From assembly GCA_905234145.1 (NCBI GenBank), contig CAJOGK010000001.1, forward strand, positions 1-64,000: a stretch of 64,000 nt of DNA, in the 5' to 3' direction. A model generated the notes under the pieces. It saw only the letters and a list, made by a program, of their open reading frames with translations, made no database searches and was not told the DNA's origin. A program made the position numbers and the translations under genes. This DNA comes from an uncultured Prevotella sp. (GTDB lineage Bacteria; Bacteroidota; Bacteroidia; Bacteroidales; Bacteroidaceae). How positions within the stretch are numbered: the first letter of the stretch is position 1; every line of letters begins with the position of its first letter. Of this stretch, positions 9,129 through 18,304 are shown piece after piece.

Positions 9129-9537
9129 ATTCCATTTCCAGCCCATCAAAGAGAAGGCCGACGAGATACTCAAGGCCATCCTTCAAACGCCCGAGCTAGC
9201 CTCGTGCAGTATGAAGGATGTCATGGTGATTCGACTGGCCTGCGAAGAGGTGGTTGTGAATATAGTATCATACGCCTATCCTGACGACGCGGAGGGCTAT
9301 TTGGATTTGGAAATTGAAGCCGTAAACGACCGCATCATGCTCCGTTTTATCGATGGCGGTACACCTTTTAATCCTTTTGAGCACGAAATGCCCGACACCA
9401 CGCAATCGTGGGAAGAACGTCGCATAGGCGGCCTTGGCATCTTTCTCGTCTTTAAAAAGATGGATGATGTACGCTATGCTTACGAGAACAATCAGAATAT
9501 CTTAACTATCGAAAAAATAATCAATCAGAATCGTTGA
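9121..9537 (+). CDS. Second RsbW-like anti-sigma/serine kinase
   Basis: A 138-residue GHKL ATPase, a paralogue of the protein at 2908-3309 (shared KFHFQPI/KLHFQPI start, SYAYPD, DGG.PFNP and RIGGLGIFL/PIGGLGIYL). N-box E42/E43-N47, DGG at 78-80 and the G2 box at 102-109 are all intact. It overlaps glgX by 8 bp. Two kinases and one STAS protein in the same locus raise the question whether they compete for the antagonist or control different targets. Confidence 0.9.
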   Translation: MSKFHFQPIKEKADEILKAILQTPELASCSMKDVMVIRLACEEVVVNIVSYAYPDDAEGYLDLEIEAVNDRIMLRFIDGGTPFNPFEHEMPDTTQSWEERRIGGLGIFLVFKKMDDVRYAYENNQNILTIEKIINQNR

Positions 9538-9542
9538 AGTCT

Positions 9543-10613
9543 ATGAAGAAAGTTTTAAAGTTTGTGCTATTTGGCATACTGGGACTGGTGATCGTTGCAG
9601 GCGTGCTGATAGGGTTAGAGTTTGGCCCACTGATTAGGGGCGCCATGTCGTGCGAGAAACTCGACGAAGGCCTTTACTATATGGAGTACAAGGGCGATGA
9701 CGGTTTCGATGCCCTGATGAAGAAAGGCGGATTTGAGAAAAGCGACGATATGGTAGGCTATATCATCGAGTTCCTGTCGAGGGGACACTACAAGCCAGAG
9801 GTGACGATCTCAGGAGAGCCCTACGGATGCTCTGCCCTCACGGTGAGTACACCCGATGGCGGTGTCATGATGGGCCGCAACTTCGATTTCCCATCAGCCG
9901 TTGGCGTTATTATGCATTGCATACCCGATAACGGCTATGAATCCATCACCACCTTCAACGCAGAGTTCTATGGATTTGGCGACGACTTCAAGCCAGAGGG
10001 ATTCAAGAACCAGTATATGTCGTTAACGGGGCTGTTTTTTGCCCTCGACGGCATCAACGAGAAGGGACTGGCCATTGCCGATCTGATGGCTGGCGACACG
10101 ACTCAGACCCATCAACGCACCGACAAGCCCGACCTTACCACATCAGCATCCATCTGCTATCTGCTGAAGAATGCAGCCAACGTCGACGAAGCCATCATGC
10201 GATTAAAAGAAATCGACATGCACTCCGACATCGGTTCAGCCCATCATTATGCGATGGCCGATGCTTCGGGCAGAAGTGTCGTCGTAGAATATGTCGACAA
10301 TCAGATGGTAGTGGTAGAATCGCCCGCTGTAGCCAACCACTATCTTTGTGAACAGAAGCTGAACGTAGGTCTGAAAGAGGGCGATAACCGCTATGCCAAC
10401 CTCTGCGAGCGTTACGACCAAGCGGATGGTGTGATGACCAGAGAACAACTGCTAGAAGCCATTGCAGAGGTATCACAACCACAGCGAGACGGTTTCCTAG
10501 GTACAGCTTGGACGATGATCATGGATTTAACGAATCCCACCGTTACCTATGCATCCCGCCGCCATTTCGGCAAGCCATTTACTTTTCAACTGTCAAAAGC
10601 AAAAAAGGAATAA
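9543..10613 (+). CDS. Membrane-anchored Ntn-type hydrolase (choloylglycine hydrolase / linear amide C-N hydrolase-like)
   Basis: A 356-residue protein with an N-terminal hydrophobic anchor (about residues 6-26) and an extracytoplasmic domain. The putative nucleophile is Cys96 in EPYGCSALTVST, followed by MMGRNFDF, which matches the N-terminal-nucleophile cysteine hydrolases that cut linear amide bonds (bile salt hydrolase, penicillin V acylase, acid-ceramidase-like). It differs from classic bile salt hydrolases in its long N-terminal extension, so either the cysteine is exposed by processing or the family variant is different. The ATG at 9543 is preferred over an overlapping TTG at 9534. It is last in the amylase-STAS-glgX-RsbW run, ends at a strong terminator, and its link to that pathway is unclear. 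Confidence 0.75.
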   Translation: MKKVLKFVLFGILGLVIVAGVLIGLEFGPLIRGAMSCEKLDEGLYYMEYKGDDGFDALMKKGGFEKSDDMVGYIIEFLSRGHYKPEVTISGEPYGCSALTVSTPDGGVMMGRNFDFPSAVGVIMHCIPDNGYESITTFNAEFYGFGDDFKPEGFKNQYMSLTGLFFALDGINEKGLAIADLMAGDTTQTHQRTDKPDLTTSASICYLLKNAANVDEAIMRLKEIDMHSDIGSAHHYAMADASGRSVVVEYVDNQMVVVESPAVANHYLCEQKLNVGLKEGDNRYANLCERYDQADGVMTREQLLEAIAEVSQPQRDGFLGTAWTMIMDLTNPTVTYASRRHFGKPFTFQLSKAKKE

Positions 10614-10616
10614 AAA

Positions 10617-10648
10617 AAATGCGGGTGGCCATTTGACCACCCGCATTT
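10617..10648. terminator. Bidirectional rho-independent terminator
   Basis: A perfect 12-bp stem, AAATGCGGGTGG (10617-10628) with CCACCCGCATTT (10637-10648), has an 8-base loop, an A-run on the left and a T-run on the right. It lies between convergent genes and can serve both strands. Confidence 0.9.
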
Positions 10649-10664
10649 GATTTTTTGCTTTTTG

Positions 10665-11090
10665 TTATGCGATATCAATCTGACGTGATACCTTAACTTT
10701 CTCTTCAACGATCTTGGGGAGTTCGACGGTCAATACGCCGTGCTCTACCTTGGCGGAGATGTCCTCCTTCTTTACATCGTCTGGCAGGATCAATGTCTGC
10801 TCGAACTTTGAGTAAGAGAACTCACGACGCAGGTAGCGCGTGTTCTTATCTTCCTCCTTCTTCTCGTTCTTGCTCTCCATCTTGATGATCAGGTTGCCCT
10901 CATCATTGATATGTACGTTGAAGTCCTCCTTCTTCATGCCCGGTGCTGCTAGTTCTACAGTATATGCCTTGTCGCTTTCTTTCACATTGATGGCTGGAGC
11001 CGTGCAATTTGCCTTTGGCATAAAGTCTGTATCAAACAAATCATTGAAAACACTAGGTATCCAACTGTTACTTCTCATTACTGGCATCAT
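10665..11090 (-). CDS. hsp20: Small heat shock protein Hsp20 (alpha-crystallin domain)
   Basis: A 141-residue small heat shock chaperone. The alpha-crystallin domain spans about residues 30-135 and includes ELAAPGMKKEDFNV and the family signature GVLTVELPK near the end. It is an ATP-independent holdase that binds unfolding proteins in the cytoplasm. Unusually for this genome, the start is preceded by a perfect AGGAGGT Shine-Dalgarno-like site, suggesting strong translation when induced. The gene stands alone, with a terminator at 10617-10648 on its 3' side. Confidence 0.95.
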   Translation of the reverse strand: MMPVMRSNSWIPSVFNDLFDTDFMPKANCTAPAINVKESDKAYTVELAAPGMKKEDFNVHINDEGNLIIKMESKNEKKEEDKNTRYLRREFSYSKFEQTLILPDDVKKEDISAKVEHGVLTVELPKIVEEKVKVSRQIDIA

Positions 11091-11097
11091 AATTTTT

Positions 11098-11104
11098 ACC
11101 TCCT
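11098..11104 (-). promoter_or_regulatory. Strong Shine-Dalgarno site of hsp20
   Basis: The minus strand reads AGGAGGT, ending 7 bases before the ATG at 11090. Other genes in the window that I checked lack such a site, so it stands out. Confidence 0.65.
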
Positions 11105-11192
11105 AATTCTATTTTTAAATTGTTATACATGTTATCTTTTTTGTGATTGCCTTTCGGCGCTCACCAGACAACATGCAAGCAATTTTTTCACG

Positions 11193-14100
11193 TCATTTTG
11201 TCATAATCTCGCGACAAATTGTCAGAGCAGAGGCAACAGAGTCTACTGGAGAGATAACCACAGAGTGCTTACCATTGGCCTCGCGGAAGTTGCACTGTCG
11301 AGGATGACTGGATACATAGTTGAGTATCTTGCCAAAGGCATCGCTCTGATAGTAAGGACTATCGGGATTGTTCACAAAATAGAAATACATCTTACCTTGT
11401 TTCAGCATGAGTTTCTCGATACCCAGCTGCTTGCCCAAAACACGAACGGAAACGACACGAATCAATTCTTCGGCCACATCGGGAATAGGGCCAAAGCGAT
11501 CGATCAGTCGTTGGCGATAGGCTTCCAAATCGTTTTCAAGATGATTGCTGTTGGCCAGATTGTCGAGTTCGCGATAGAGCAACATACGCTCAGAATCGCT
11601 TGGCACGTACTGATCGGGGAAGTACATCTCAATATCGGATTCGAGGGAACAATCGTCAACGAAGAATTGATAGTTTATAGCTGATAGTGGATAGTTATGA
11701 TTACTATCAGTTGATTTTGGTTCACTATCTACGATCTCATTGCGCAGTTCTGCCATGGCCTGATTGAGTATCTTCTGATAGGTTTCGTAACCGAGATCGG
11801 ATATGAAACCGCTCTGCTCGGAACCCAACAGATTGCCCGCACCACGGATATCCAAATCTTGCATGGCGATGTTGATGCCAGAACCGAGATCGGAGAAATT
11901 CTCAAGGGCTTCAAGGCGACGGCGGCTATCGGCAGGAAGTGAGGCCAATGGGGGCGCCAGGAGATAACAGAAAGCCTTGCGATTGCCACGACCTACACGG
12001 CCACGCATCTGATGAAGATCGGAAAGGCCGAAATAATGGGCACCATTAATGATAATGGTGTTGGCATTGGGGATATCGATACCATTCTCGACGATGGTGG
12101 TAGAAAGCAGCACATCGTAATCGTAGTTAGAGAAATCGAGCACGATTTTCTCGAGTTCGTCGGGCTTCATCTGTCCATGACCGATGGCCACACGGGCATC
12201 GGGGATGTACTTATGAATCATATCGGCAATCTCCTGCAACTGGCTGATACGATTATTCACGAAATAGACCTGACCATTGCGCGACATCTCGAAATTGATG
12301 GCATCGGTGATAATCTCTGCCCCGAAGGTATGAATCTCTGTCTGAATGGGGTAACGATTGGGAGGTGGCGTCTGGATAACACTCAAATCGCGGGCACCGA
12401 CCAAAGAGAACTGGAGGGTACGGGGAATGGGGGTGGCCGACATGGTCAGCGTGTCGACATTCGACTTCATCTGGCGCAGTTTCTCCTTGGTAGACACGCC
12501 AAACTTCTGCTCCTCGTCGATAATCAGCAAACCAAGATCCTTAAACTTAACTGTTTTGCCTATCAGCTTATGCGTACCTATTATAATATCTATCTTGCCC
12601 TCTGCAAGGTCTTTCAATATTTCGGTGGTCTGCTTGGCAGATTTGGCACGCGTCAGATAATCCACACGCACAGGCATATCCTTCAGACGGCTGGTAAACG
12701 TACGATAGTGCTGATAGGCCAGCACCGTGGTAGGTACCAATACGGCCACTTGCTTGCTATCGGTAGCTGCTTTGAAAGCTGCGCGCACGGCAACCTCGGT
12801 CTTACCAAAGCCCACATCGCCACACACCAGACGGTCCATCGGAAGGGCGCGCTCCATATCGGCCTTTACATCCTGCGTGGCCTTCAACTGATCGGGGGTA
12901 TCTTCATAAAGGAAGCTGGCCTCCAGCTCATGTTGCAGATAACTGTCGTGGCTAAAGGCAAAACCCTTTTCGCGACGACGCTTGGCATAGAGCTTAATCA
13001 GGTCGCGAGCGATATCCTTGATATGTTTCTTGGTGCGCTCTTTCAGTCGCTCCCACTGGCCTGTGCCCAAAGCAGAAAGACGAGGGCCCTCACCATCACC
13101 CTGAGACTTATACTTGGAAACCTTATATAAAGAATGGATGGATACGTAGATACTATCGCCATGCTGATAGAGGATCTTGATCATCTCCTGAAAGACCTCC
13201 TCCCCTGCAGCATTCTTGACTGGCATGCGAACCAAGCCACCAAACTTACCCACACCATGATCGACATGTACCACATAATCGCCGATCTCAAACTGCTGAA
13301 TCTCTTTCAGCGTGAGCGCCATCTTACCACTACGGGCCTTGTCGCTCTTGAGGTTATACTTATGGAAACGGTCGAATATCTGGTGATCGGTAAAGAAACA
13401 GATACGCAGATCATCGTCGGCAAAGCCCTCGTGGAGGGTCTTCTGTACGGGGGTGAATGATAATTTTGCTCGTTCGGCAAAAATATCTTTCAGGCGCTCA
13501 TTCTGCTTCTGGCTGTCGGCAAGGATATAGATTTGGTAGCCTTGCAACAGGTAATCTTCGAACGACTTGGAAAGCAGGTCGAAATTCTTGTGGAAGAGAG
13601 GCTGAACGGATACGTGGAAGTGAAGAGTAGAGAACTGCGCATTACCGGATGAGGGACGATGGCCGAAATCGATACGACGGAAGGTATCGGCATCGCTCAG
13701 GAACTGCAAGCCCGTAATAAGTTGGGATTCCTTACGCAACTGGCGCTCAATCTCTTTTTGTTCTACCTCGGTAGCACTTTCCATCTGTTCCATCTTAGCC
13801 TGAGCAGAGAAGCCCTCCTGATAGGTACGGTCGATAGCATCGCGCACATACAAATAATCCTTTGTGACCAAAATCAGATCTTCAGGCGCGAATGAGAGGA
13901 AGGGCACCTTATCCTCAGCCACAACGGCCAGTTCGGGCACGATCTCTATCCTATCGCGCTGCTCCTTGGAAAGCTGGTCTTCCACTTCAAAGGTACGAAT
14001 GGAGTCGATATCATCGCCAAAAAAGTCGATACGATAGGGGTATTCGCAACTAAAAGAATAAACATCGAGGATAGAGCCGCGCAGAGCAAACTGACCGGGT

Positions 14101-14625
14101 TCGTAGACGTAATCCACTTCTTTGAAGCCAAACTCCCTGAGTGTTTTCTCTATATCGGAAATGTTGATGGTCTGATCTTTCTCTAATACTAATGTCCGCG
14201 TGTCGAGACTCTTCTTTGAGACCACCTTTTCGGCCAAGGCCTCGGGATAGGTTACAATATAGAGGTGAGGAGAGGTTAGTGTTAGCTATCGCGGTAAGAA
14301 CTTCCGTGCGGAGGATTTCGCTGGCGGCATCGCGCTGGGCGTATTTTACCGCTCTGCGATAACTGGACGGGAAAAACAGCACATCGCGCGTACCCATCAA
14401 CTGCGTTAAGTCGTGATAGAAATAGCCTGCCTCTTCGGCATCCTGCAAGATGAAAAGCATGCGAGACGGACATTTCTCAACGAGACTACTAAACAACATG
14501 GGGGCAGAAGAGCCCAATAAACCATCGAGGAAAATGTTACGAACTGACTTTTTCCCCAACTCCTTTGCCAGTGCCGACACCTGCGGCAACTGCGCATATA
14601 ATTTCTCTAAATCTTGTATATTCAT
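11193..14625 (-). CDS. mfd: Transcription-repair coupling factor Mfd, interrupted by a frameshift
   Basis: Mfd removes stalled RNA polymerase and recruits UvrA. The N-terminal part runs from the ATG at 14625 (MNIQDLEKLYAQL). Near 14260-14290 the protein must move to the next frame, after NTNLSSP, to reach LYIVTYPEALAEKVVSKKSL and the rest, which stays open to 11193. Later parts are the CarD-like polymerase-binding region (EIGDYVVHVDHGVGKFGGL), Walker A CGDVGFGKTEV, the Walker B-type IIDEEQKFGV, helicase motif VI in MRGRVGRGNRKAF, and the TRCF C-terminal domain. Joined length is about 1,140 residues, normal for the family. The shift needs one base skipped (one inserted or two lost). It may be a sequencing error or a true mutation; everything else looks intact. 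The uninterrupted downstream frame alone is 11193-14237. Confidence 0.88.
11663..11729. repeat. GATAGTTGATAGTT-like repeat inside mfd
   Basis: A stretch of degenerate GATAGT units (TTGATAGTTTATAGCTGATAG and continuing) lies inside the mfd coding frame. It resembles the intergenic repeats at 15470-15500 and 28121-28148. In mfd it is read in frame as DSEPKSTDSNHNYPLSAINY, located between the helicase core and the C-terminal domain. Confidence 0.5.
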
Positions 14626-14638
14626 CGCGAATCGGGTG

Positions 14639-14646
14639 CAAAATTA
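14639..14646 (-). promoter_or_regulatory. -7 box of mfd
   Basis: The minus strand reads TAATTTTG, a TAnnTTTG match, 13 bases upstream of the mfd ATG at 14625. It is divergent from the promoter of the next gene. Confidence 0.55.
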
Positions 14647-14674
14647 ATAAAAAAAACTCAAATCCTCAATTTAA

Positions 14675-14707
14675 TTTGGTATTTTACACACTTATTCGTA
14701 ACTTTGC
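14675..14707 (+). promoter_or_regulatory. Bacteroidota promoter of glycosyltransferase gene
   Basis: TTTG (14675-14678) is followed after 20 bases by TAACTTTG (14699-14706) and then C. The ATG at 14728 follows 21 bases later. This supports the short start over an upstream in-frame one at 14614. Confidence 0.75.
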
Positions 14708-14727
14708 AGCGCAAAATCAATAAAAAG

Positions 14728-15474
14728 ATGCATCAAAGCGATAGTATTGTTATTATACCTACTTATAACGAAAAGGAGAATATCGAGAAAATTATCCGTG
14801 CGATATTCGCCCTAGAGAAGTGTTTCCACATTCTGGTAATCGATGATGGTTCGCCCGACGGCACTGCAAATATCGTAAAAGGCTTGATGACGAGCGAATT
14901 TGGAGATCGCCTCTTTATTTTGGAGCGCCAAGGCAAATTAGGTCTGGGCACTGCCTACATCGCAGGTTTTAAGTGGGCTTTGGCACATATTTATGATTAC
15001 ATCTTCGAGATGGATGCCGACTTTAGTCACGACCCCAACGATTTACCAAGACTATACGCGACTTGCCACGACGAGGGGTACGATATGGCCATCGGTAGTC
15101 GTTATGTGACGGGTGTAAACGTGGTAAACTGGCCTATCGGCAGAGTCTTGATGAGCTATTTTGCCTCGAAATACGTCAAGTTCATAACAGGCTTTAAGGT
15201 TCACGATACCACGGCTGGATTTGTTTGCTACAAGCGCCGTGTACTGAACACGATTGAACTCGACAAGATTCGTTTTAAGGGCTATGCCTTCCAGATTGAG
15301 ATGAAGTATACCACCCATAAGATCGGTTTCAAGATTAAAGAGGTATCTGTGATCTTCGTGAACCGTCGCGAGGGCACCAGCAAGATGTCGGGCGGTATCT
15401 TTGGCGAGGCGCTCTTTGGTGTCATGAAGCTGAGATGGGACGGATGGACAAGGAAATACCCTCGTATTAGTTGA
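14728..15474 (+). CDS. Polyprenol-phosphate mannosyltransferase-like GT2 glycosyltransferase
   Basis: A 248-residue family 2 glycosyltransferase of the dolichol-phosphate mannose synthase (DPM1) type. IIPTYNEKENI opens the nucleotide-sugar fold, VIDDGSPDGT follows, and the metal-binding acidic motif is EMDADFSHDP. The later segment GYAFQIEMKY is characteristic of DPM1-like enzymes, which load a sugar (often mannose) from a nucleotide donor onto a polyprenyl phosphate. No C-terminal membrane helices are present, so it is the soluble single-domain form. plsC and a metallophosphoesterase follow on the same strand, fitting an envelope-lipid neighbourhood. The start was chosen from the promoter position. 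Confidence 0.9.
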   Translation: MHQSDSIVIIPTYNEKENIEKIIRAIFALEKCFHILVIDDGSPDGTANIVKGLMTSEFGDRLFILERQGKLGLGTAYIAGFKWALAHIYDYIFEMDADFSHDPNDLPRLYATCHDEGYDMAIGSRYVTGVNVVNWPIGRVLMSYFASKYVKFITGFKVHDTTAGFVCYKRRVLNTIELDKIRFKGYAFQIEMKYTTHKIGFKIKEVSVIFVNRREGTSKMSGGIFGEALFGVMKLRWDGWTRKYPRIS

Positions 15475-15500
15475 TAGTTTAGAGTTGATAGTTGATAGTT
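15470..15500. repeat. GTTGATAGTT tandem repeat
   Basis: GTTGATAGTTTAGAGTTGATA followed by GTTGATAGTT spans the stop of the glycosyltransferase gene and the bases before the plsC ATG. It is the same repeat type as at 28121-28148 and inside mfd. Confidence 0.6.
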
Positions 15501-16262
15501 ATGATAACACTGCTATATAGGATTTATCAATTATTCATTGGCTTGCCGATATTGGTGCTGATTACGATTATCACCGCACTGGAGGTAGGTATTGGCACGA
15601 CCATAGGCGACGGCCACTTCTGGGGCTATTACCCAGGTCGCTGGTGGGCTAAAGTCATTGTAAAAACACTCCTGATACCCATCACGGTAGAAGGTCGCGA
15701 GCATTTGGAGAAAAACCAGAGTTATGTGTTCGTGAGCAATCATCAAGGATCGTTCGACATCTTCTTGATTTACGGATACTTAGGCCGTAACTTCAAGTGG
15801 ATGATGAAACAACAGTTGCGCAAGATTCCGTTTGTAGGCTATGCCTGCGAGAAATCACACCAGATATTCGTAGACAAGCGTGGCCCCAAAAAGATTCGCA
15901 AGACCTACGAGAATGCGCGCGAGATTCTGAAAGAAGGCTATAGCGTAACGGTATTCCCAGAAGGCGCCCGCTCATTCACTGGTCACATGGCACACTTTAA
16001 GAAAGGGGCCTTTGCACTGGCCGATGAACTGCAGTTGCCGGTGGTACCTCTTACCATCAACGGTTCGTTTGATATCTTGCCTCGCATGAAGGGCTTTAAC
16101 TTTATCAACTGGCATCCGATGAAGTTGACCATTCACCAACCCATCTATCCGATAGGACAAGGACCTGAGAACATTGAGGCTACATTGCGCCAATCGTACG
16201 ATTCCGTGATGTCGGCACTCGAACCAAAATATCAAGGTTTTATTGAAAATCCAGATCAATGA
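15501..16262 (+). CDS. plsC: 1-acyl-sn-glycerol-3-phosphate acyltransferase (PlsC family)
   Basis: A 253-residue membrane-associated acyltransferase. The catalytic HX4D motif is at residues 81-86 (HQGSFD), the substrate-binding motif FPEGARS at 152-158, and N-terminal hydrophobic helices are present. It should transfer an acyl group to lysophosphatidic acid in phospholipid synthesis at the inner membrane. The ATG at 15501 was chosen; a TTG 9 bases upstream lies in the repeat. The gene overlaps the next by 4 bp (ATGA). Confidence 0.92.
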   Translation: MITLLYRIYQLFIGLPILVLITIITALEVGIGTTIGDGHFWGYYPGRWWAKVIVKTLLIPITVEGREHLEKNQSYVFVSNHQGSFDIFLIYGYLGRNFKWMMKQQLRKIPFVGYACEKSHQIFVDKRGPKKIRKTYENAREILKEGYSVTVFPEGARSFTGHMAHFKKGAFALADELQLPVVPLTINGSFDILPRMKGFNFINWHPMKLTIHQPIYPIGQGPENIEATLRQSYDSVMSALEPKYQGFIENPDQ

Positions 16263-17458
16263 TCGCACGTTCATTACCTTTATTCCTGCTATTGGTCATT
16301 ATACCTTATTTATATATTGACCTGAGATATCTGCGCCGCAAATCGTGGTGGAAGCGATTGCTTTGGTGGCTTACAGGCATCGGCATGATTGCCTATACGG
16401 TGTATCTGGCTTTGGAACGCGATTTCATCCCCAGCGGTGATCGCATCTATATCCTGTACGCCTATCTTATGCTGCTGGGCGCCTTTATCATTCCCATGTG
16501 CACCTTTATGCTGTGTTCACTGATTGGCAAAGGGTGCTCTAAACTTGTAAGAGCCAGCAAAGGCGAGAAGAGCCAGCAGCGTTCTGCCAGGAATTATGGC
16601 AATCTAGTGGGCATCGTCAGCATCCCTGTCGTATGGTTTATCCTCTTCTGGGGTGCCTTCATCGGGTTCAACAAGTTTGACGTAAATCATATCGAATACG
16701 AATCAGAAGCGATACCAAAGGCGTTTGACAATTATCGCATCGTGCTGTTTTCGGATGCGCACGTTGGAAGTTATCTGAAGCACAATGCCTGGGTACTAGA
16801 GCAAGCTGTGGACAGTATCAATGCCCAGGAGCCTGACATGATAGTATTTACGGGCGATTTGCAGAATATCCAACCTCAGGATTTGTATCCGCACATGGAT
16901 GTATTAAGCAAACTGAAGGCGAAGGATGGTGTATTCTCTGTACTCGGTAACCACGACTATGCTGAATATGTAGGTTGCGATGATGCCAGGAAAGTGGCCA
17001 ATTGCCGAGAGACGAATAGTCTGGAGAGACAACTCGGATGGACACTCTTGCTGAATGAGCATCGCCTGATAGAGCGCAACAAGGCGCACATCGTGCTAGC
17101 AGGCATGGAAAACGATGGCGACGGCAAGCATTTCCCGCAAAAAGGCGATATCGACAAGACGTTAGAGAATGTAAAGGAGGGTGATTTCATCCTGATGCTT
17201 GAACATGACCCATCAGCTTGGCGAAGAAAGATTATTCCCGATGGGCGCGCTCAACTAACCTTCAGTGGTCACACACATAATATGCAGTTCGCCCTGTTTG
17301 GCTGGAGTCCGATGTCGATAACCGGCAAGGAGGTTAACGGCTGGTATAAGGAAGGCGAGCAGTCACTTTTTGTAACGGCAGGTCTTGGTGGTCTTATCCC
17401 CTTCCGCTTTGGCGCTACAGGTGAGATCGTGGTGGTAACTTTGAAATCTAATAATTAG
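16259..17458 (+). CDS. Membrane metallophosphoesterase (YkuE/YaeI type)
   Basis: A 399-residue protein. The N-terminal region has about four transmembrane helices (within residues 1-137), then a calcineurin-like phosphoesterase domain with the metal ligands in order: SDAH (165-168), TGD (198-200), GNHDY (230-234), LEHDPSA and GHTHNMQ. The ligand set is complete, so it should be active. Relatives cleave UDP-diacylglucosamine or other phospholipid head groups, or are of unknown substrate. It is translationally coupled to plsC (4-bp overlap), which supports a role in membrane lipid metabolism. Confidence 0.88.
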   Translation: MIARSLPLFLLLVIIPYLYIDLRYLRRKSWWKRLLWWLTGIGMIAYTVYLALERDFIPSGDRIYILYAYLMLLGAFIIPMCTFMLCSLIGKGCSKLVRASKGEKSQQRSARNYGNLVGIVSIPVVWFILFWGAFIGFNKFDVNHIEYESEAIPKAFDNYRIVLFSDAHVGSYLKHNAWVLEQAVDSINAQEPDMIVFTGDLQNIQPQDLYPHMDVLSKLKAKDGVFSVLGNHDYAEYVGCDDARKVANCRETNSLERQLGWTLLLNEHRLIERNKAHIVLAGMENDGDGKHFPQKGDIDKTLENVKEGDFILMLEHDPSAWRRKIIPDGRAQLTFSGHTHNMQFALFGWSPMSITGKEVNGWYKEGEQSLFVTAGLGGLIPFRFGATGEIVVVTLKSNN

Positions 17459-17463
17459 TTATT

Positions 17464-18099
17464 ATGCCTCGTAAGACTAACGGAATAGAAATTGAAATAC
17501 ATCCTCGTCCCACCAAAGGTGAAGACGGCAAGCCCCTACTCTACGTACGTCCTGCAAAAGGGAGAAAGAAAAGTTTCAAGGAACTCGAGAACTTCTGCAA
17601 TAAGTATCGTGGGATACGTACAGGCGAGCTCATACAAGTATTTGACGTAGTGAAAGAGGTTTTAGGCCTCTGGCTTTCTGATGGTTATCGTGTAGAAACA
17701 CCCCTTGGATCCTTTGCTCCAAAACTGAAATTATTGGGCGAGCATACAGACCCAAAGACTATTCAAGGTAGGGATATTGCCTATGCAGGCATTGAGTTTA
17801 TCCCCTCAAAAGAATTTTATAAAGAGGCAGGCAATAACCGTGAGGGCTACCGCAAGAGCCAAGCTCCTGTAGGAAACAGCCAGATGTATGATGCCAAAGC
17901 GATGGATGAGGCGCTTCGTCGCAGTCTCAGACTGGGATATGTGACAATTCCTGAGTTTATGATCTACAGCGGACTGAAGCGCGATTCAGCCAAGACCTAT
18001 CTCGACAGCCTCTGCAAAGGTGAGCATCCCCACCTTTGGAAGGTGCGCGAAAGCCGCCGCTGGCTCTACTTCCCCAAGAAACAAACTCCAAAGGAATAA
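17464..18099 (+). CDS. HU-like DNA-binding protein (Bacteroidota HU-HIG type)
   Basis: A 211-residue protein. The N-terminal ~120 residues resemble the Bacteroidota-specific HU/IHF-like domain (EIHPRPTKGEDG at the start, VETPLGSFAPKLKL in the arm region). The C-terminal ~75 residues are an extra winged-helix-like segment (LGYVTIPEFMIYSGLKRDS) ending in basic residues. Such proteins bind DNA with little sequence specificity and help nucleoid architecture. It lies 5 bases after the phosphoesterase stop. Confidence 0.82.
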   Translation: MPRKTNGIEIEIHPRPTKGEDGKPLLYVRPAKGRKKSFKELENFCNKYRGIRTGELIQVFDVVKEVLGLWLSDGYRVETPLGSFAPKLKLLGEHTDPKTIQGRDIAYAGIEFIPSKEFYKEAGNNREGYRKSQAPVGNSQMYDAKAMDEALRRSLRLGYVTIPEFMIYSGLKRDSAKTYLDSLCKGEHPHLWKVRESRRWLYFPKKQTPKE

Positions 18100-18112
18100 A
18101 AATCAGAATCGA

Positions 18113-18190
18113 GCGGGCGCTCCTATATAAAAGGCCGTTCGCTCGCAGACATAAGGGCGCCCGCCCGCATTGATGCGGCCGAGCGTCCTT
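18113..18190. other. GC-rich inverted repeats downstream of HU-like gene
   Basis: The 205-base gap between the HU-like gene and the convergent receptor gene holds GC-rich complementary segments: GCGGGCGC (18113-18120) with GCGCCCGC (18157-18164), and a small GCATTGATGC hairpin. This may act as a terminator or processed 3' end, although no clear T-run follows. The rest of the gap shows nothing I recognise. Confidence 0.35.
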
Positions 18191-18304
18191 TTCTTATTAC
18201 TCTGGGGTTCTCTCCCTGTTACTCCGTAACGCTTTCCTTGTTACATAGGCATACTTCCCCAGCTAGTACGTATTCCTTCCGTAGCCACTGCTTTGGCGTG
18301 TCAG

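Noticed and set aside
9534-9542. TTG start for the Ntn hydrolase
   Set aside because: An ATG nine bases later begins a clean signal-anchor sequence.
12012-13130. Long antisense open frame opposite mfd
   Set aside because: It mirrors the codon pattern of the real gene, has no recognisable protein motifs and no promoter.
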